Shown here: positions 16,514 to 32,000 of the stretch, one piece after another | How positions within the stretch are numbered: the first letter of the stretch is position 1 | Layout of the letters: each line of letters opens with the position of its first letter | Source: a virus | Virus record (IMG/VR): IMGVR_UViG_3300029914_000015 | Span: 1-64,000 of that record | Direction: 5' to 3' (one strand) | Length of the DNA stretch: 64,000 nucleotides | Position numbers and translations under genes: made by a program | Notes under the pieces: model-generated | The model's input: only the letters and a program-made list of their open reading frames with translations | Told to the model about the DNA's origin: nothing | Databases searched by the model: none

Positions 16514-19500
16514 ATGGCCACGTCATCTCAAATAACGACAAATTTTGGTGTTCAAGACTGGACAAAAATTTATCAGTCGTTCAGCAATCCTGATTTATCC
16601 AGTTATGATTTTGCAACATTAAGAAAATCATTCATAAATTATCTGCAAGCACATAATCCAGAGAATTTTAATGACTACATAAATTCAAGCGAATATATTG
16701 CTCTTGTTGACCTCATAGCATTTATGGGTCAAAGCATGTCTTTTCGTTTTGATATGAATGCTCGTGAAAATTTTCTTTCTACTGCCCAAACAAGAAATTC
16801 AGTAAATTATCTTGCAAATTTAGTAAATTATCAACCTACTAGAAATTTAGAAGCAAATGGTTACTTAAAAATTAATAGCATTTCTATTAATGAAAATGTA
16901 TATGATAGTCTGGGTAATAATCTAAATGGTATTGCTATTAATTGGAACGATCATACTAATACAAATTGGTTAGACCAATGGAACAGCATTGTAAATGCAA
17001 TATTGGTAAATTCACAAACTATTGGAAATCCAGGCAATTCAAATATCATAAATGGAATAAATTGTTCTGAATATGGGGTATCTACATCAACTGGCCAAAT
17101 TCCTCCATATACATTCAATGCAATAATTGACAACGACAGTATGAATTTTGAAATTGTAAACCCAACATCTGTTGGCCAATCATATATTTATGAAGTTGAC
17201 CCAGAAAATTCATCTCAATTCAATTTATTATACGAAACTGATGGCTTGGGATATAGTAGTGTTAATACTGGTTTCTTTTTATATTTCAAACAAGGTAGTT
17301 TAACATCACAATCATTTAACATAGCTTCTCCACTGCCAAACACTACCATTAGTTTGGCAGCAACTGGAATCAATAACTCAGATGTTTGGTTATATCAGTT
17401 AAATTCAGACGGAAGTTTAACTTTATGGTCACAAGTCCCAGCAATATATGGAGAAAATACTACATTTAATAATTTACCAACAACTGAACAAACAATCTAT
17501 TCTATTACAAATAATACAAATGATGCAGTAACATTGGTGTTTGGTGATGGAGTATTTGGAGCAATGCCTATTGGAACTTTTATATGTTTTACTAGAAGTT
17601 CTAATGGTTTGACATATAGAATTAATCCAAGCGAAATGTCAAATATCACATTATCTATTCCATATAATAGTAAAACCAATAGAAACCAATTATTTACAGT
17701 CAGAGCTAGTTTACAATATACAGTAGGAAATAGTGCTGGAACTGAAACTTTGGCTAATATAAAATTAAAAGCCCCACAAAGTTTTTATTCTCAAAATAGA
17801 ATGGTGAATGGACAAGATTATAATTCTTTTCCATTTACTCAATTCAGCAATTTATTGCAAATCAAAGCTGTAAATCGAACATCCAGCGGAGTTAGCAGAT
17901 ATTTAGATGTTATTGATCCTACTGGCAAATATAGTAGTACAAATATTTTTGGTGATGATGGATTTATGTATTTGGATTCCAGTATTATAACTAATAATTA
18001 TACTTATTCAAATATTAATAATTTAGCTTCCATCATAGAAACACAAATTGCCAATATAATTTCTGGTAGCAGCACATTGAATTTTATTCTAAATAATTAT
18101 CCTTTAATTTCACCAACAGATAATATCATATGGAATATGGTGCTAACTGATAACACATCCAGTAGCGGATGGTTAAGCAATGCTGCAACTGGAAATTTAA
18201 TAACTCTGTCTGATCCAACATTTAATGGATATTTAAACACTTCTCTTGGAAATATTTTGCAATTTACTGCTCCTGGACCATCAGCACTATTTCCTTTTGG
18301 GCAAGCGTTTGATACTAATAATAATATCGTTGCCAAAACATCATCCACATTATCATTTAATCAAAAAGCATATATTTATGCAGCCATAACTGGAAATCCA
18401 GTAAATAATGGTATTGGAAATGATATTAGTATGAATGGTGTAAATGTTGACGGCACTGGAGCAATATTATTGACTCAAAAAATTCCATTAGGCGCAGTAT
18501 TAAGCAATATTTTGCCATTCTTTAGTCCATTTCTTCCGCAAAATGTAATTCAAAATATGATTAATTATATAAATGCTGGTAATGCATTTTCATTGGAATA
18601 TCATCCTGAAAATATAATTAATAATCAACCATCATTTTGGGTTATCAATCAAGGATTGCCATTAAATTTTAATCCAGCAATTTATGGATCAAGTTTTATT
18701 GCTCCAACTGCTGTTGGTGCTACTGTAACTAATAGTTGGACTTTAGCATTTGTTCCTGGCACATCACCAAATAATTTTACAGTTTATCAACGACAAAATA
18801 CATATTACTTTGGAAGTCAGATACAAACATCATTCTATTTTGATTCTAATGCAAAAGTTTATGATCCCATTAATTCAACAACATTAACTGATACTATAAC
18901 TGTTCTTCAAACAAATAGTGCTCCTGTAAATACATTAAATCTCGGCCTAACTCAAGATATACCAGTTGATGTTTCAGCAACAGTTAACGAAATAAATGGC
19001 ACTGTTGATACCAGTCGCGTTGTTATTGAATCATCTGGTATAGAATCTACTGGTATACCAATAAATCCATTTTTCTTTAATGATTGTGTAGGAAATAATA
19101 ATTTTATATTTTTGGTAACTGATAATTCGCAAAATACTACCACTTTAATACCATCTGGAACTACTCAAGTTGTAATTGTTACTTCCCCTTCTATTATTAA
19201 TAACAATTTATATTCTTATGCTGATGGAACTATTGTTTTTTCATCATCTAACCAAGCATTTTATAAAATTTCTAGAAGCGGGGCAGTTGCTTCTAAAACC
19301 ATGTTGAACAATCCAGGAGACACATTAACTTATTCATATTATATTGGTCGCCAGAATTTAAAATTTCAATATCAGCACAATGCAGCAGATTCACGAAGAA
19401 TTGATCCAAGTCCTGCAAATATTATTGATATGTATTGCTTGGAAGCAAGTTATGCAACCGCTTATCAACAATATGTTACTGACCAAACTGGTCAAATATC

Positions 19501-19972
19501 AAAACCAACTCCACCAACAACTGATACATTAAGTAATGATTTTTCAACGCTTACTAATTTCAAAATGATTTCAGATGAGCTTATATTTAACTCCGCTCAG
19601 TTCGTTCCACTATTTGGGAGTAAAGCAGACTATTCACTTCAAGCAACTTTTGTTGTTGTAGCAAATCAAAATATTTCTATTGGTTCTGGAGAAATTGCAA
19701 GTCAAGTCATTAATAATGTCAACAACTATTTCTCTATTGGTAATTTTAGCTTTGGTCAAACTTTCTATTGGGCACAATTAAGTAATTATATTTTAAGTCA
19801 AATGGGAAATATTATTAGCGCAATTCATTTAGTTCCAAGTGCTGGCAACTTGTCTTATGGTGCTCTTGAACAAATTTTATGCAACCCATATGAAATATTT
19901 ATAAGTTCTGCAACTGTTCAGAATGTATCAGTTGTTGCTTCTTTAAACAATTTGAATTTGAGGATTAGCTAA
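16514..19972 (+). CDS. gp6: Baseplate wedge protein gp6-like
   Basis: 1152 residues. The N-terminal core is typical of gp6/baseplate J proteins: YDFATLRKSFINYLQAHNP, FNDYINSSEYIALVDLIAF, MGQSMSFRFDMNARENFL and SVNYLANLVNYQPTR. Two gp6 copies per wedge join wedges into the baseplate ring. T4 gp6 is 660 residues, so about 500 residues are added, mostly Ser/Thr/Asn-rich beta-type sequence in the middle and C-terminal half. An upstream in-frame ATG would add ten residues (MSRFYSINNN), but the late promoter lies inside that stretch, so I use 16514. That ATG sits exactly five bases after the octamer. Confidence 0.88.
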   Translation: MATSSQITTNFGVQDWTKIYQSFSNPDLSSYDFATLRKSFINYLQAHNPENFNDYINSSEYIALVDLIAFMGQSMSFRFDMNARENFLSTAQTRNSVNYLANLVNYQPTRNLEANGYLKINSISINENVYDSLGNNLNGIAINWNDHTNTNWLDQWNSIVNAILVNSQTIGNPGNSNIINGINCSEYGVSTSTGQIPPYTFNAIIDNDSMNFEIVNPTSVGQSYIYEVDPENSSQFNLLYETDGLGYSSVNTGFFLYFKQGSLTSQSFNIASPLPNTTISLAATGINNSDVWLYQLNSDGSLTLWSQVPAIYGENTTFNNLPTTEQTIYSITNNTNDAVTLVFGDGVFGAMPIGTFICFTRSSNGLTYRINPSEMSNITLSIPYNSKTNRNQLFTVRASLQYTVGNSAGTETLANIKLKAPQSFYSQNRMVNGQDYNSFPFTQFSNLLQIKAVNRTSSGVSRYLDVIDPTGKYSSTNIFGDDGFMYLDSSIITNNYTYSNINNLASIIETQIANIISGSSTLNFILNNYPLISPTDNIIWNMVLTDNTSSSGWLSNAATGNLITLSDPTFNGYLNTSLGNILQFTAPGPSALFPFGQAFDTNNNIVAKTSSTLSFNQKAYIYAAITGNPVNNGIGNDISMNGVNVDGTGAILLTQKIPLGAVLSNILPFFSPFLPQNVIQNMINYINAGNAFSLEYHPENIINNQPSFWVINQGLPLNFNPAIYGSSFIAPTAVGATVTNSWTLAFVPGTSPNNFTVYQRQNTYYFGSQIQTSFYFDSNAKVYDPINSTTLTDTITVLQTNSAPVNTLNLGLTQDIPVDVSATVNEINGTVDTSRVVIESSGIESTGIPINPFFFNDCVGNNNFIFLVTDNSQNTTTLIPSGTTQVVIVTSPSIINNNLYSYADGTIVFSSSNQAFYKISRSGAVASKTMLNNPGDTLTYSYYIGRQNLKFQYQHNAADSRRIDPSPANIIDMYCLEASYATAYQQYVTDQTGQISKPTPPTTDTLSNDFSTLTNFKMISDELIFNSAQFVPLFGSKADYSLQATFVVVANQNISIGSGEIASQVINNVNNYFSIGNFSFGQTFYWAQLSNYILSQMGNIISAIHLVPSAGNLSYGALEQILCNPYEIFISSATVQNVSVVASLNNLNLRIS

Positions 19973-20011
19973 GCAAATATAATTATATTCTTGATATACG
20001 GTATTTTCAAT

Positions 20012-20019
20012 CATAAATA
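20012..20019 (+). promoter_or_regulatory. Late promoter CATAAATA, leaderless, before the 12-kb gene
   Basis: CATAAATA, five bases (CTATT), then ATG at 20025. There is no ribosome site between the promoter and the start. Confidence 0.7.
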
Positions 20020-20024
20020 CTATT

Positions 20025-23000
20025 ATGGCAACCACATCTACATTTCTTCCTCCATATTTAAATACGATACCCAATAAGAGATTCCTTAATGGTACTCTTG
20101 ATCTACTGACCAGCGCCCCTCAACTAGCAAGGTTTGATGGATTTATCGGTCGTCAATTTAATAATGGTAAATTATTGGAAGGATCATATCTATTAGAATC
20201 CACTGCGCCAAGGCAAAATTATCAATTAGAACCTGCATTTGTAACTTATGATTCAAATAATAACATTACAAATATTTCAAACTTCATTGATCTATTAAAT
20301 ACTTGCGCCAACAAAGAATCAATTACAAGCTCTTGGAATAGATTGCTTACATCTGGAGTGTATAGCTGGAAAGGATTTACAGATACAGATAAAATCATCA
20401 ATTATCAAAATTATTGTTGGATGGGAAAATCACTTGCAGCAAATAATGATTGGTATTGGACTAGCAATATTGCAATCAATGATATATCAACCAATGTTAT
20501 TGGAAAAACAAATTACACTACATTAAATGGAATAAAACTATTAAATGGCATGATTGTTTCATTTAATGATACTTCAGAACCTGCAATTGTTGAAGGTATT
20601 GGAGAAGAAATTATACTCATACCTTTATCAAATATAATTATTCCAACATTTGCAAATGATCAAAATAATCCACCAGATTATATAACCATTAATCGTTCTG
20701 CGGTAGATTTAAATTTATGGTCCAGAAGCAATTTATGGGTTCACAAAGACACTCTGAATGCAATTATTTCAATATTATCTATCACGAATAACTCTGAATT
20801 TCAATTTGCAGTTAGACCAATCTTAGAATTCATACCAATGGTATTATTTGGCCATGGAAAAGTAGGTTTAACTCCTGCAACTTATTATGATGCTTATACT
20901 CCTGATGCAATATCCATAATTCAAGGAACAACTAATTTTACAGTAGATGGATTTCAATTAAATGATGGAGATTCTGTAATATTTGCTGCTGATAAAAATC
21001 AAACAGTTAGAGATGCAATTTACGATGTAAATTTCGTCGATCCTTCTATTACTACTCAACTTTCAAGACTTTATCCAGTTCAAGCAGCAACTACATCCAA
21101 TATTATTGCTTTTGGATCACAAACTATAGATGGGTACATAACATCTGTTGGAGATAGAATTCTTGCTGTTAATCAATCTAATATTCCAAACGGAATTTAT
21201 ATTGTTACTAATGAAGATTGGAAACTAGCTCCTGACTTCATTTCAATTAATCCAAATGAAAATGAAATAGGGGTACTAGTGTTGTCAGGTCTTTCTTTGA
21301 AAGGAACTTATTTTATTTGGATTCCATTCACACACAATTTTACAATCGCTACCAATATTCCAGTAATTCAACTTACTCAAAGAGAAATACCAACAAATAA
21401 CAATTGTGTTCTTATAACCAGCGGAAATACTTATGTAGATAATACTGTTTCATGGGGAGGATCATACTGGAAAATTGATTCTCAAATTAAAACAGCAATA
21501 AATCAATCACCATTGTTTGATGTTTTTGATTTAAATAATATTAGTTTTAGTAATATATCTGTTTATCCTGAATCCAGTTTTGCTGGAAGCAAATTATTTT
21601 CTTACGAAATTGGGGTAGGCCCCAATGATCCAATTTTAGGTATGCCGCTTACTTACGGACCAATTGGAAATTTAAATGATGTGATATTTAATAACAATTA
21701 TTTTACTGATTCTTTTTCATTTACTACTTCTGAAAATGTTCCAGAAAGTATTGTGTCTGGAAGAGCACATATTATCGATGGTATAACCAAAATAGAAAAT
21801 GTTTATGACACATGGCAATATATTAATAGTAATTTAGAATTATATCAAAACTTGGTTGCAGTTGGGTCCAATGTAATTAATTTTACTGGAAAGTTACTTA
21901 TAAAAAGCACCCCAAATGCTTTTCAAACACAAGTTTTCGTTGATGGAATTCAACTTTCCTCTGATGAGTTTTCTGTGGCTGAATCTAACGGAATTGTTAC
22001 TGTCACAATATCATCATCAATAACAGCGACCAGTTTGATTTTTATAAAAATATTGTGCTCTACTCCTATTGCCAATGCATGGTATGACGTTCCTCCCTCA
22101 TTTGAATCAAATTCATTGGGAGAAAATTTACAATCATTTAGCATGAGTGATATAAGAAATCATGCAACAACTTCTAATATAAATTCAAATAATACTTCAG
22201 ATATAATAAATCTTCAATTAAATGAATTTCAAGGAACACCAGGAAGCATATTATTCAATGAATCATTAAGCATATTACCAACTTTATTATTAACTAATAA
22301 TAATTTTGATATTGATCAAGCCATTAAAGTTGCTGGAAATGCATATATTATATTCAAACAGAAATTAATTAATGTATTTTCTCAAATATCAAATATTCAA
22401 AATCTTAATAATAAGCAAGCAGTTGATCAAGCATTGCAACAATTAGCTCTTGGTTATACAAATTCTCAACCGTGGAATACTAGTGATATGTGTTTCTGGG
22501 GAGGAAATGTTCAAAATGTAACCATTTCTAGTATTAAAAAAGTTAATTTCAATTTACAACAAACTTATATTTGGGATCAACCAAATTATCTAGCACTACA
22601 AGTATATTTAAATTGCTCTCAGCTTATTAATAACATTGATTACTATACTGCTGGAAATATTTTGACCATCACTCATGCTCTTAATACTGGTGATAATTTA
22701 TCAATCTATGAAATTCCAAATACCACTGGTTCTTTTATTCCTGCAACACCCACCAAACTTGGATTATCTGCTGCGTATGTTCCGCAAATTTATGTAGATA
22801 ATACATATCAAATTCCTCGTAATGTTTTACAAGGTCACGATGGTAGCATAACTGAATGCTTCAATGATTATCGTGATAATCTTTTATTGGATTATGAAAT
22901 AAGAGTTTACAATAACTTAAAGGTTAATAATCAATTATTAACTGATATCATACAAACACATGTTCCTCAAAATGGTAGATTCAGAAATGAATTAGCATAT

Positions 23001-26000
23001 GATTTTTCTCCGTATTCTCCTTCTGAACAATTAACTATTTCTCAAAGAATGTTTTTTGAATGGGCAGCACAATATAATATAAATTATACCAATTTCTACG
23101 ATGCCAATAATATGTTTACTTGGAATTGGAGTAGTAGTTTAGATAAATTTTCAGATAGCCAACCATTATTGGGATACTGGCGCGGAATTTATAATTGGTT
23201 TTATGATAGCGAAAATCCAAATACTCGACCATGGGAAATGTTAAACATCTCTGTAAAACCAGCTTGGTGGGATTCAATTTATGGACCAGGCCCATATACT
23301 GGAGGAAACTTAATTCTATGGAACGATATTGCAAATGGAATTATAAGAAATCCATCAGGAATAACAACAAGCAGTTATGGTATTAGATATTATAATACCA
23401 ATTCAGTTTTATCAGTTATACCTGTTGATTCATATGGAATTCTATTAAATCCAAATCAAAGTATTATTGGGACTTATAATGATTCTGCTGCTGAAAATAG
23501 TTTTGTTTTTGGCGACAGCGGCCCTGTCGAAACTGCTTGGAAGCGCAGCAGTATATACCCATTTTCAAAGTTAAGATCAAAAATTTTACAAAATCCTTTG
23601 TTCATGCTTGGCACTTTATGGGATACCAATAATTATCTTCCAACAGTTGAATTAAATCAATTTAGATTTCAAAATGGATTATTGGGAAGCATTAAACAAG
23701 TTGCACTTAATAGTGTAGATAATAATGGATTGGCTCAAATAAATAGTATTCTTAATTATTCAATTGAATATCTTAGAAATGAAGGAAAAGATCCTTCTTT
23801 ACTAAGAACTGCCATCGATAATACTAATGTAAATCTTGTATATAATTTGGGGGGATATGCAGACGCAAATAATTTGACTGTGTTAGCAACTCCAAATAAC
23901 CCAAATGACGTTGGAGCTGCTGAATTAATTTCCAATGAGGATTACTCTCTTTTCCTAAATGAAAGTTCTCCAGTTGGTGTTCTAACATATAGTGGTATAA
24001 TAATTACAACGGCTGCAAATGGGCAAGGATATCAAATTTCTGGGTATGATAAGGGAAATCCATATTTTATGATATATCCTGCGCTATCATTTGTTTCTGG
24101 ACCAACTATTGGCATATCTCCAAATTTATTTACTTACCCCAAACAGTTTGATTCTAACCCTAGCATAGTCTCATATAACACTATCTTTGGGACACAACAA
24201 GAAGTAATTAATTTTATTGCTGGCTATGAACAATTTTTAATTTCCAATGGGCTAAATTTTAATACAAATCCAACTCAAGATAAAATTGATTATGCTGCTG
24301 CTGCTTTGCAATTTGTTAAGTGGAGTTTAGTAAATTGGAACAATTCTCAAAATATATCACTAATTATAAATCCAGCAGCTTCTATCATAGAATATGATGC
24401 ATTAACTGGAACATTACATGATTTAACTGATTCAACTTCTAGCTTATTATTGGATGTAAATGGAAACATTATTGATGGAAAATATTTAGATGTTTTTAGA
24501 GACATAAACACAGTAACTATTACTCATCAAGGTGGAGGAGTATTTTCTTGCATTCGTGCAAATATTATAAATTATGAACATAGATTTACAATTAACAATA
24601 TATCTTCGTTTAATGATACTATCTATGATCCAATAACTGGAAATAGACAATTGCGTTTGAAAATATCTGGACAAAAAACTGCAAATTGGACTGGTTCATT
24701 AGATTTTCCAGGATTTTTGATTTGCACAAATCAAGTCAATCTTTGGAATCCAAATCAAGATTATTTGATTGGGTCTATCGTTCAATGGAAAAATTCAAAT
24801 TATGTAGCTACAACAAATATTATTGGATCATCAACTTTTCAATATTCACAATTTAGTTTAATAACTACAAAATTTACAAATTCTATTTTACCAAATCTCT
24901 CATTAAAAGCGACTGATTATAGTCACGCGTATGATCCAAATTACCGTCCATATATTAATGATTTGGTTTCTCTTCGCAATAATACTATTGGTTATATTGA
25001 GAGAGATTGGCTTAATTCTTTGAATATTGATTTGTCAGCGCAATCTAATTTTTATAGAGGATGGATTAAAGAAAAAGGAACTCTAAATTCATTGAACAGT
25101 TATAGTAGAGGATCTACTCCTGGATTAAATACGCAAGTTATTCTTAATGAAGAATACGCTATGAAAGTTGGAGAGTATGGTTCAGATAGTAGAACTGGAT
25201 ATGGAGAAGTGAGTTTGCCGCCTACTGTAAATTCTCAAAATCCATTAGTTATTTCTTTTGTATCTTCTCCCAATTCTGAAGACACTACAACAACTCAAAT
25301 AGTTCCTTTTAATTTATATGAAAAATCTATAAATTGGACCAACGATTTTATTCAAAATTTTGGGAATTTAAAAGCAACCACTTCTTCATTTGAATCTGCT
25401 GGTCCTGTTATTCCTAGCAGATTAATAACTCAATCTTATCAAAATATTCCTGGTTTTGAAAAATCAGATGAAGATTCATTATTTTTTTCTAATGTGCAAA
25501 CTCTGATAAACAGCACATCTCAAAATAGTATTATAAAAATAGCTGAAAATAATGGTTCTTTTTGGTTAGAAACAAACCAAATATCTGCTGGCCCAAATCA
25601 GTGGGATATTATTACTTTTTCTCCTGCAATCACTAATATTTTATCTATAACTCAACTTAACCCACAAACATTAAGTTTTAATTTAACATCAAATATAAAT
25701 GCGATTATTAATAGCGTTATCATTATCGATCATGTTGATCCATCTGCAAACATATCAATACAAGGATCTTTTATAGTTTCAGATTATTTCTTGCAAAATG
25801 GTTACGCAAATTTAATTGTTGCCACTAGCAATAATATATTAAATGGAAATATTATCACTTATAATCCTGCATGGAATTCAACTTCGATCTATACAAGCAA
25901 AAGTTTGCGAAGCAATTCTATTGCAGAAAGCAATATTTCATTATCAGATACTACTCGATATGTGGATAAAGATAACATTACTTGGGCTGAATATGAATTA

Positions 26001-29000
26001 ATTGCTCCATATACTAATCAAATAACTTATCCAGATGTTGCTTTTCAATTACCAATTACGTCTGTTGCGTATGATGATATTAATCAACTATTATGGTCTG
26101 GAAAACCTTCAGCTATAGGAAATAATGGATTAGTAGAACTTAGACAATTGACTGAAAATATATCTTCCACTGATATTTTGGTATCTGTTATTGGTGGAAG
26201 TGTCTATGATATTGAAACTATTAGGCCAGATACTGCTCTTCTTGGATCAGCAGTAGTGTGCGCTAACGGATTTGCTGTAGCAACAGCAACCAGTTCTAAT
26301 GCTACTGCTAATATTAATAATATTGGTCAAATATATATTATCAAAAATAATACAAATGGATTATACCCAGAAATAACTCAAATTCTTAGCGCAGACGCTG
26401 TTCCAGCGATATATTTAAATGGTGCAAATTTTGGAAAGAATTTAGCCATAAGCGATGATGGAAATTGGCTGTATGTAGTTATTGATAATTTTGATGGTAC
26501 AGGACATGGGGGAATCAATGCGTATCAATTAAAAACTAACGCTAATGCTTCTTCATATACATTGGCAGAGCCTCCAAATAATACATTAATTAAAGTTACT
26601 ACACCAATCTTTAATGCTGATTCGTACAGCATTACTGTAACAGTGTCAGTTCCAAACGAAATACCAATTATATTAATACCTCATATGGATTATTCTGTTA
26701 ATCCTTTCGACCCAACTGATATTTTCTTATTTGGAAATCCAATTCCGAATATTGTGGGTACTACTGTTTCTGTCGAAGGTCTTTCTCAATATTATGCTTG
26801 GGTTGATACATTGGTAACTCCGTTGGGATCAAATACCAATTTCGGAGCGTCAATATCTTGTGATGCAACTGGAGAAGTAATAACAGTTGGAGCACCTGAT
26901 TATAATAATGGTGCAGTTATTATATACAGAAGAATTATTGAAAACTTATATAATCCGACAACTGGTGTATACACTCAAACATTTCCATCGCTAAATTCAT
27001 TAAAATTTGAGTTATCTCAAATTTTGAACGCACCAAATTCATATGATTCTCAATTTGGTGCTTCTGTTGCTATCCAAAATAATCAATTATTGGTGGGAAG
27101 TCCTAATAGCACAATAAATAATAAACTCAATAAAGGAGTTATATATTGCTATTCATTAGACACCCAAGTTCAAACTCAAAAAAATGTACCAGTAGCAAAT
27201 TTAACTTTTCCAATTTTACCTTTTAGAATTAATAATTGGATAACAACAAATACCTCTTTGGATATTTCATCATTACTAACAAATATAAATTCATTATCTA
27301 ATTATTCTGGAGTTACAGCGACTCTAATAAATTCAAATATTATATTGACTATAAATGAGACGTTGCATACTTCAGGTTTGACTCCAGCTTTAATTTTTTG
27401 GAATATAGATTCTCCATTATTTAATAATGGACCATTATTCAGTGAATTCACATTAACAAATACTTTATATTCAAATTCAATTAACTCCACCAATTTTGGT
27501 CAAAATATAAAATGGATTGCATCTGACTTATTCGGAGAAATTGAAAATATTGGATTTAATCAAGTAAATACCCCTGATTCCACTGATGGCACTTACTATG
27601 ATGGCGGAAATACTAATTTCAATGAAACAACCAATCAATATTCTCAGAATTTAAAAATTTATCAAGTTTTGAAATCCAATCGATCTTGGATACATTCAAA
27701 TTCTGATTTGTTGCAACCAATTGTTGTTTTTACAAAAACAATATCTGGTATAAACTATCCATCTATAATATATGCCGCAGATATTACAAATCTGTTTGTG
27801 ATAGATAGTAACAATCCAACAAAATCAGTTGAAGTATTTAACAATGAAAATTTTGCTCATGGCTGGACTGTAGCAACCGCTCAAGAATTTCCAATTGATT
27901 CTACTAGCATCAGTAGAGCATGGATTTATGATTCTATTACAAATATTAAACTTTCTGATTTAGAAATAGTTGATTTAAATGCTGGAATTTTACCAGGAGC
28001 AATTGCCAGCGATCTGGATTTTATTTGTGATAATGATCCTGCTAATTATAATACACAAAAATGGAATCCTGGAACATTATATAATATGGGAGATAGAGTT
28101 ATATACAATAACCAATTGTATGCAGCATTATTTTCTGGAAAAAGTGGCAGCATATTTAATTCTTCTTTATGGGAATTATTGAGTCTTCAAAAAACATTTG
28201 AAGCTTTTGGTCCATCTTTATGGGGATCGCACCAAAAAGGCATGACATGGTTCAAAACTAATAATTTAAAAACTGTAAATGCACAATTGGGAAATATATC
28301 TGAACGCGCTGCAAATTGGAATACTTGGTTTCCAAATTCAAATATTGAAGTTTATGAATGGGTTACAAGCTCTGTTCCTCCCAATTCATATATATCCAAT
28401 GACACAAATGGATTCATCATAGATATTAATTGCCCATATACATTTGATAATTCAACAAAAATATATGGCTTCTGGGTTTATAATAAATCCATACCTGGTT
28501 CTTTGCATACAGTTTCTACCAATCAGCTTATATCATCATTATCTGATATTCAAAATTCTGGAATTCCCATGATTACTGCTATTGATAATAATGTTATATC
28601 TATTTGGAATATCAATCAATTTATTTCCAATAATACAGCAATTCTCCACATAGATTATGTTGTGGCAAATGGAAATAATCAATTACATAATGAATTCGCC
28701 CTTATCAGCAATGATGGGAAAAAATCTTGGTATAAAACTCCAATCTATTCTAAATTCATTGATAGTTTGAGTGGCATGACTGATTTAAATCAATTAGTAC
28801 CAGATATTACTTTACCAATAAATCAGCAAACAGGAATATTAATAAATCCTCAACAATCTATTTTTGTTGATAGAATACAAGCAGCAAATATATATTTTAC
28901 TGTAATAAATCAGAACTTATCAAATTTGGCAGTCGCATCATCATCAGTTATTTCTTTATTAAGTGCATCTGATCCTATTCCAACTACTGGATTTTTGCAA

Positions 29001-32000
29001 CAAATTCCAGACAGAGATGTTTTGAATGAATTAAATATTAATGATTATCCAGAACATTATAAAATTTTATTGACTACTGATGATCTTCTATCTCCTGCTG
29101 GATGGTCAATAGTAGAAGCTATTAATGGAAATTGGGAATTTTTTAAAGTACAATTATATAATTTAACCAATAACTGGAAATATGCTGATTGGTTTTCTTC
29201 AAACTATGTAAAGTCTACTCCAATGTTTGTTTTGAATAATATTGGAGAACTACCAAGCATAGTATACAATATAAATGATATTATTCAGATTAATACCAAT
29301 GGAAATAACAATAAAATAATTTATAAAGTTCTTTCCAATGAGTTAAATCCTGATATTTTGGAGTTAAATCCTATATTTATTCAAAACGGAACCATTCAAT
29401 TTTTGTCGAATATTTATGATTTTGGATTTGACATTGACGCATTTGATACTACTCCTTTTGATGATGATCCATACATTGAACTTCGTATGATTACTCAAAT
29501 ACTAAATGATTATATTTTAACTGGAAGCAAAGATTTAACAACAGCAGCCGACGATGCATTTTATGCAGTGTTACAATATGTCATTCATGAAAATAAAAAT
29601 CTTGATTGGTTATTTAAAACTAGTTTTATTACTGTCAATTACATTAATAGAAATTTAAATATTCAAGGATCATATGAACCTGATAATCAATCTATTATTG
29701 AAGACTTTGTAAATGAATCTACTCCTTTTCATACTCGTATCAGAGCATTTTATGATACTTACACTGCCAATGATTATGGAAACATTGGAACTGTAGATTT
29801 TGATTTGCCAGCACAGTATGATGAAAATTATGCCAATATTGTATTAAATTACAGCGATAATGTAAAACCAAACGGATTATTGCAATTAAGTCAATTTGGC
29901 CAAAATGTTGGAATGGCTGCTGATTTTGATTCTTTTTATATTACATCAACTGGCATTCCTATTATTTCTCAAAGTAATGATAGTATATCACAAGATTGGA
30001 TTTTTGGATTTAAACAGCATGTGTATTCTGATTCTATTAATTTTAATACTGTTCCCAATAACATTGGGCCTATTGCTTCTGCAATAGACGGTGTGCCATT
30101 CTACAGCGCAAATAGTGGAATTATGGAAACATTATACCAAACTGGAAACTTAATAAATTCACAAACATTTACAATTAATACTGTATGGCTAGATCAACAA
30201 AATAATATAGATACTGGTATAGGGCTACCAAATGAATTGGGAATTTGCCAATATCTATCAGATCCTTATTTATTATATAATAAAAATGTTTTAACACATA
30301 GTCCATTACTAGGATATGCTTGGGACGGAGTTCCTATATATGGTCCTTATGGATATGTAGAAAATAATGGAGACGGCGGAATTTTTATTAACACTAGCAG
30401 TTATAAGTTATTAACTACTCCTAGATTAGATAAAACTGGATTTTCAATTGTTAATGGTTTGCAATTGGCAAATTATAATATGCCAACTGGAGAATATATT
30501 GAAGATTATGAATATGTTCCTGGTTTTGGTAGTCTTGATCAAAATAATGGAAGATATTGCACAACACCAGAATATCCATTAGGAACATATGCATACTTTA
30601 TTTCTGTCGATTCAATTTTTCTAAAACCAGTATATCCATATGTAATTGGGCCAACTTATTACGGAATTCCTTATGGATTAAAATATTCATATGTTAATGG
30701 TATTAGTACACCAGTTTATCAAAATGGAAAAGTTGCTCTGCCTCAAATTAATATAGCAAATAGTGCCAATTTCATTAGAACACCAGATGGTTCTGTTAGT
30801 TCTGATTCTTTAACTTTACAGAAACCAATTTATGCTCCTTGGAATGATAATTATATTAACAATAGTCAGTTGATTAGGCATCTCAATACCACAATAAGAT
30901 TTGATAGAGTTAATAAAGAAATTGAATATTTAACTGCAAACACATCTTATCCAGCCAAAGAAGTATTATTTAATTCAAATTCTGGAATATTTATGCAATC
31001 GTTAGTTGCCAATGCCAACAGCGCAAATATTATAGATGCAAATATTTGGGGAGTAGCAAATTCAATGGCAATTGCAACTTCTACAGCAATGAACCGAATA
31101 ACAGCAGAATATTCGCCGTCTTCCAACATGTTTGCCAATCAAGCAAGATTACTAATGGACGGTATTGATTATTCTGGTGTAATAGTAAAAAATGAAAATT
31201 TTGTTGATTCATATTCTGTTCCAACAGGTTCATTGTTTGATTTAGATGATTCTTTTGCAGCAAACACTTCATTAAATATTTCTTGGAGGCCAGGATTGAT
31301 TACCAGTTCTGCATTATCCAGCGAAGTTTATAGATTTGGTAACTCATCTGGAGCATTCAATACCAAAACTAAACAATATATATCTGCAAATTTAATGAGT
31401 GATGATATTTCTGCTCTGAGTATCAATTCTAGTAATTTTACATTGGAATTTTTCGTTAACTTCAGCAATTTAAATGCTGGCAATATCATGGTTATGGTAG
31501 ATACGAGAGATTATTACTATTCCCCATCTGGCTTAGTAATATATAAAAATAATGGCAATCTTTGTTTGGGATCAAATACTTCCATGCCATTGTTATCATA
31601 TAATTTACCACCATTACCACAAAATGAATGGCAATTTATTACTGCACAAGGATATACTACTAATATTAATGGAAATCTTTCTAGCAATCTATACATGTAT
31701 TTGAATGGGCAATTAATAAATAGTATAATGCAATATTACAATTTTTCCGATTCAAATTTAACTTTAGGTGCTGATGTTATTGGAGGGAATGTATGTTGTG
31801 GATATATGGACGAAATCAGATTAACCAAAAATATTAATCGTTATGATTATAATGCTATAAATATTAATGTTCCATCCAGTCCATTTCCAAGAGAGAATGA
31901 TCCATATCTTAATATAATAGATACTCCTTTGTTGTTTGGATTTGAATCTTTTAATAATGAAGGTCCAGCGTCAATAACATTTAATTCAATTAATTCGCAA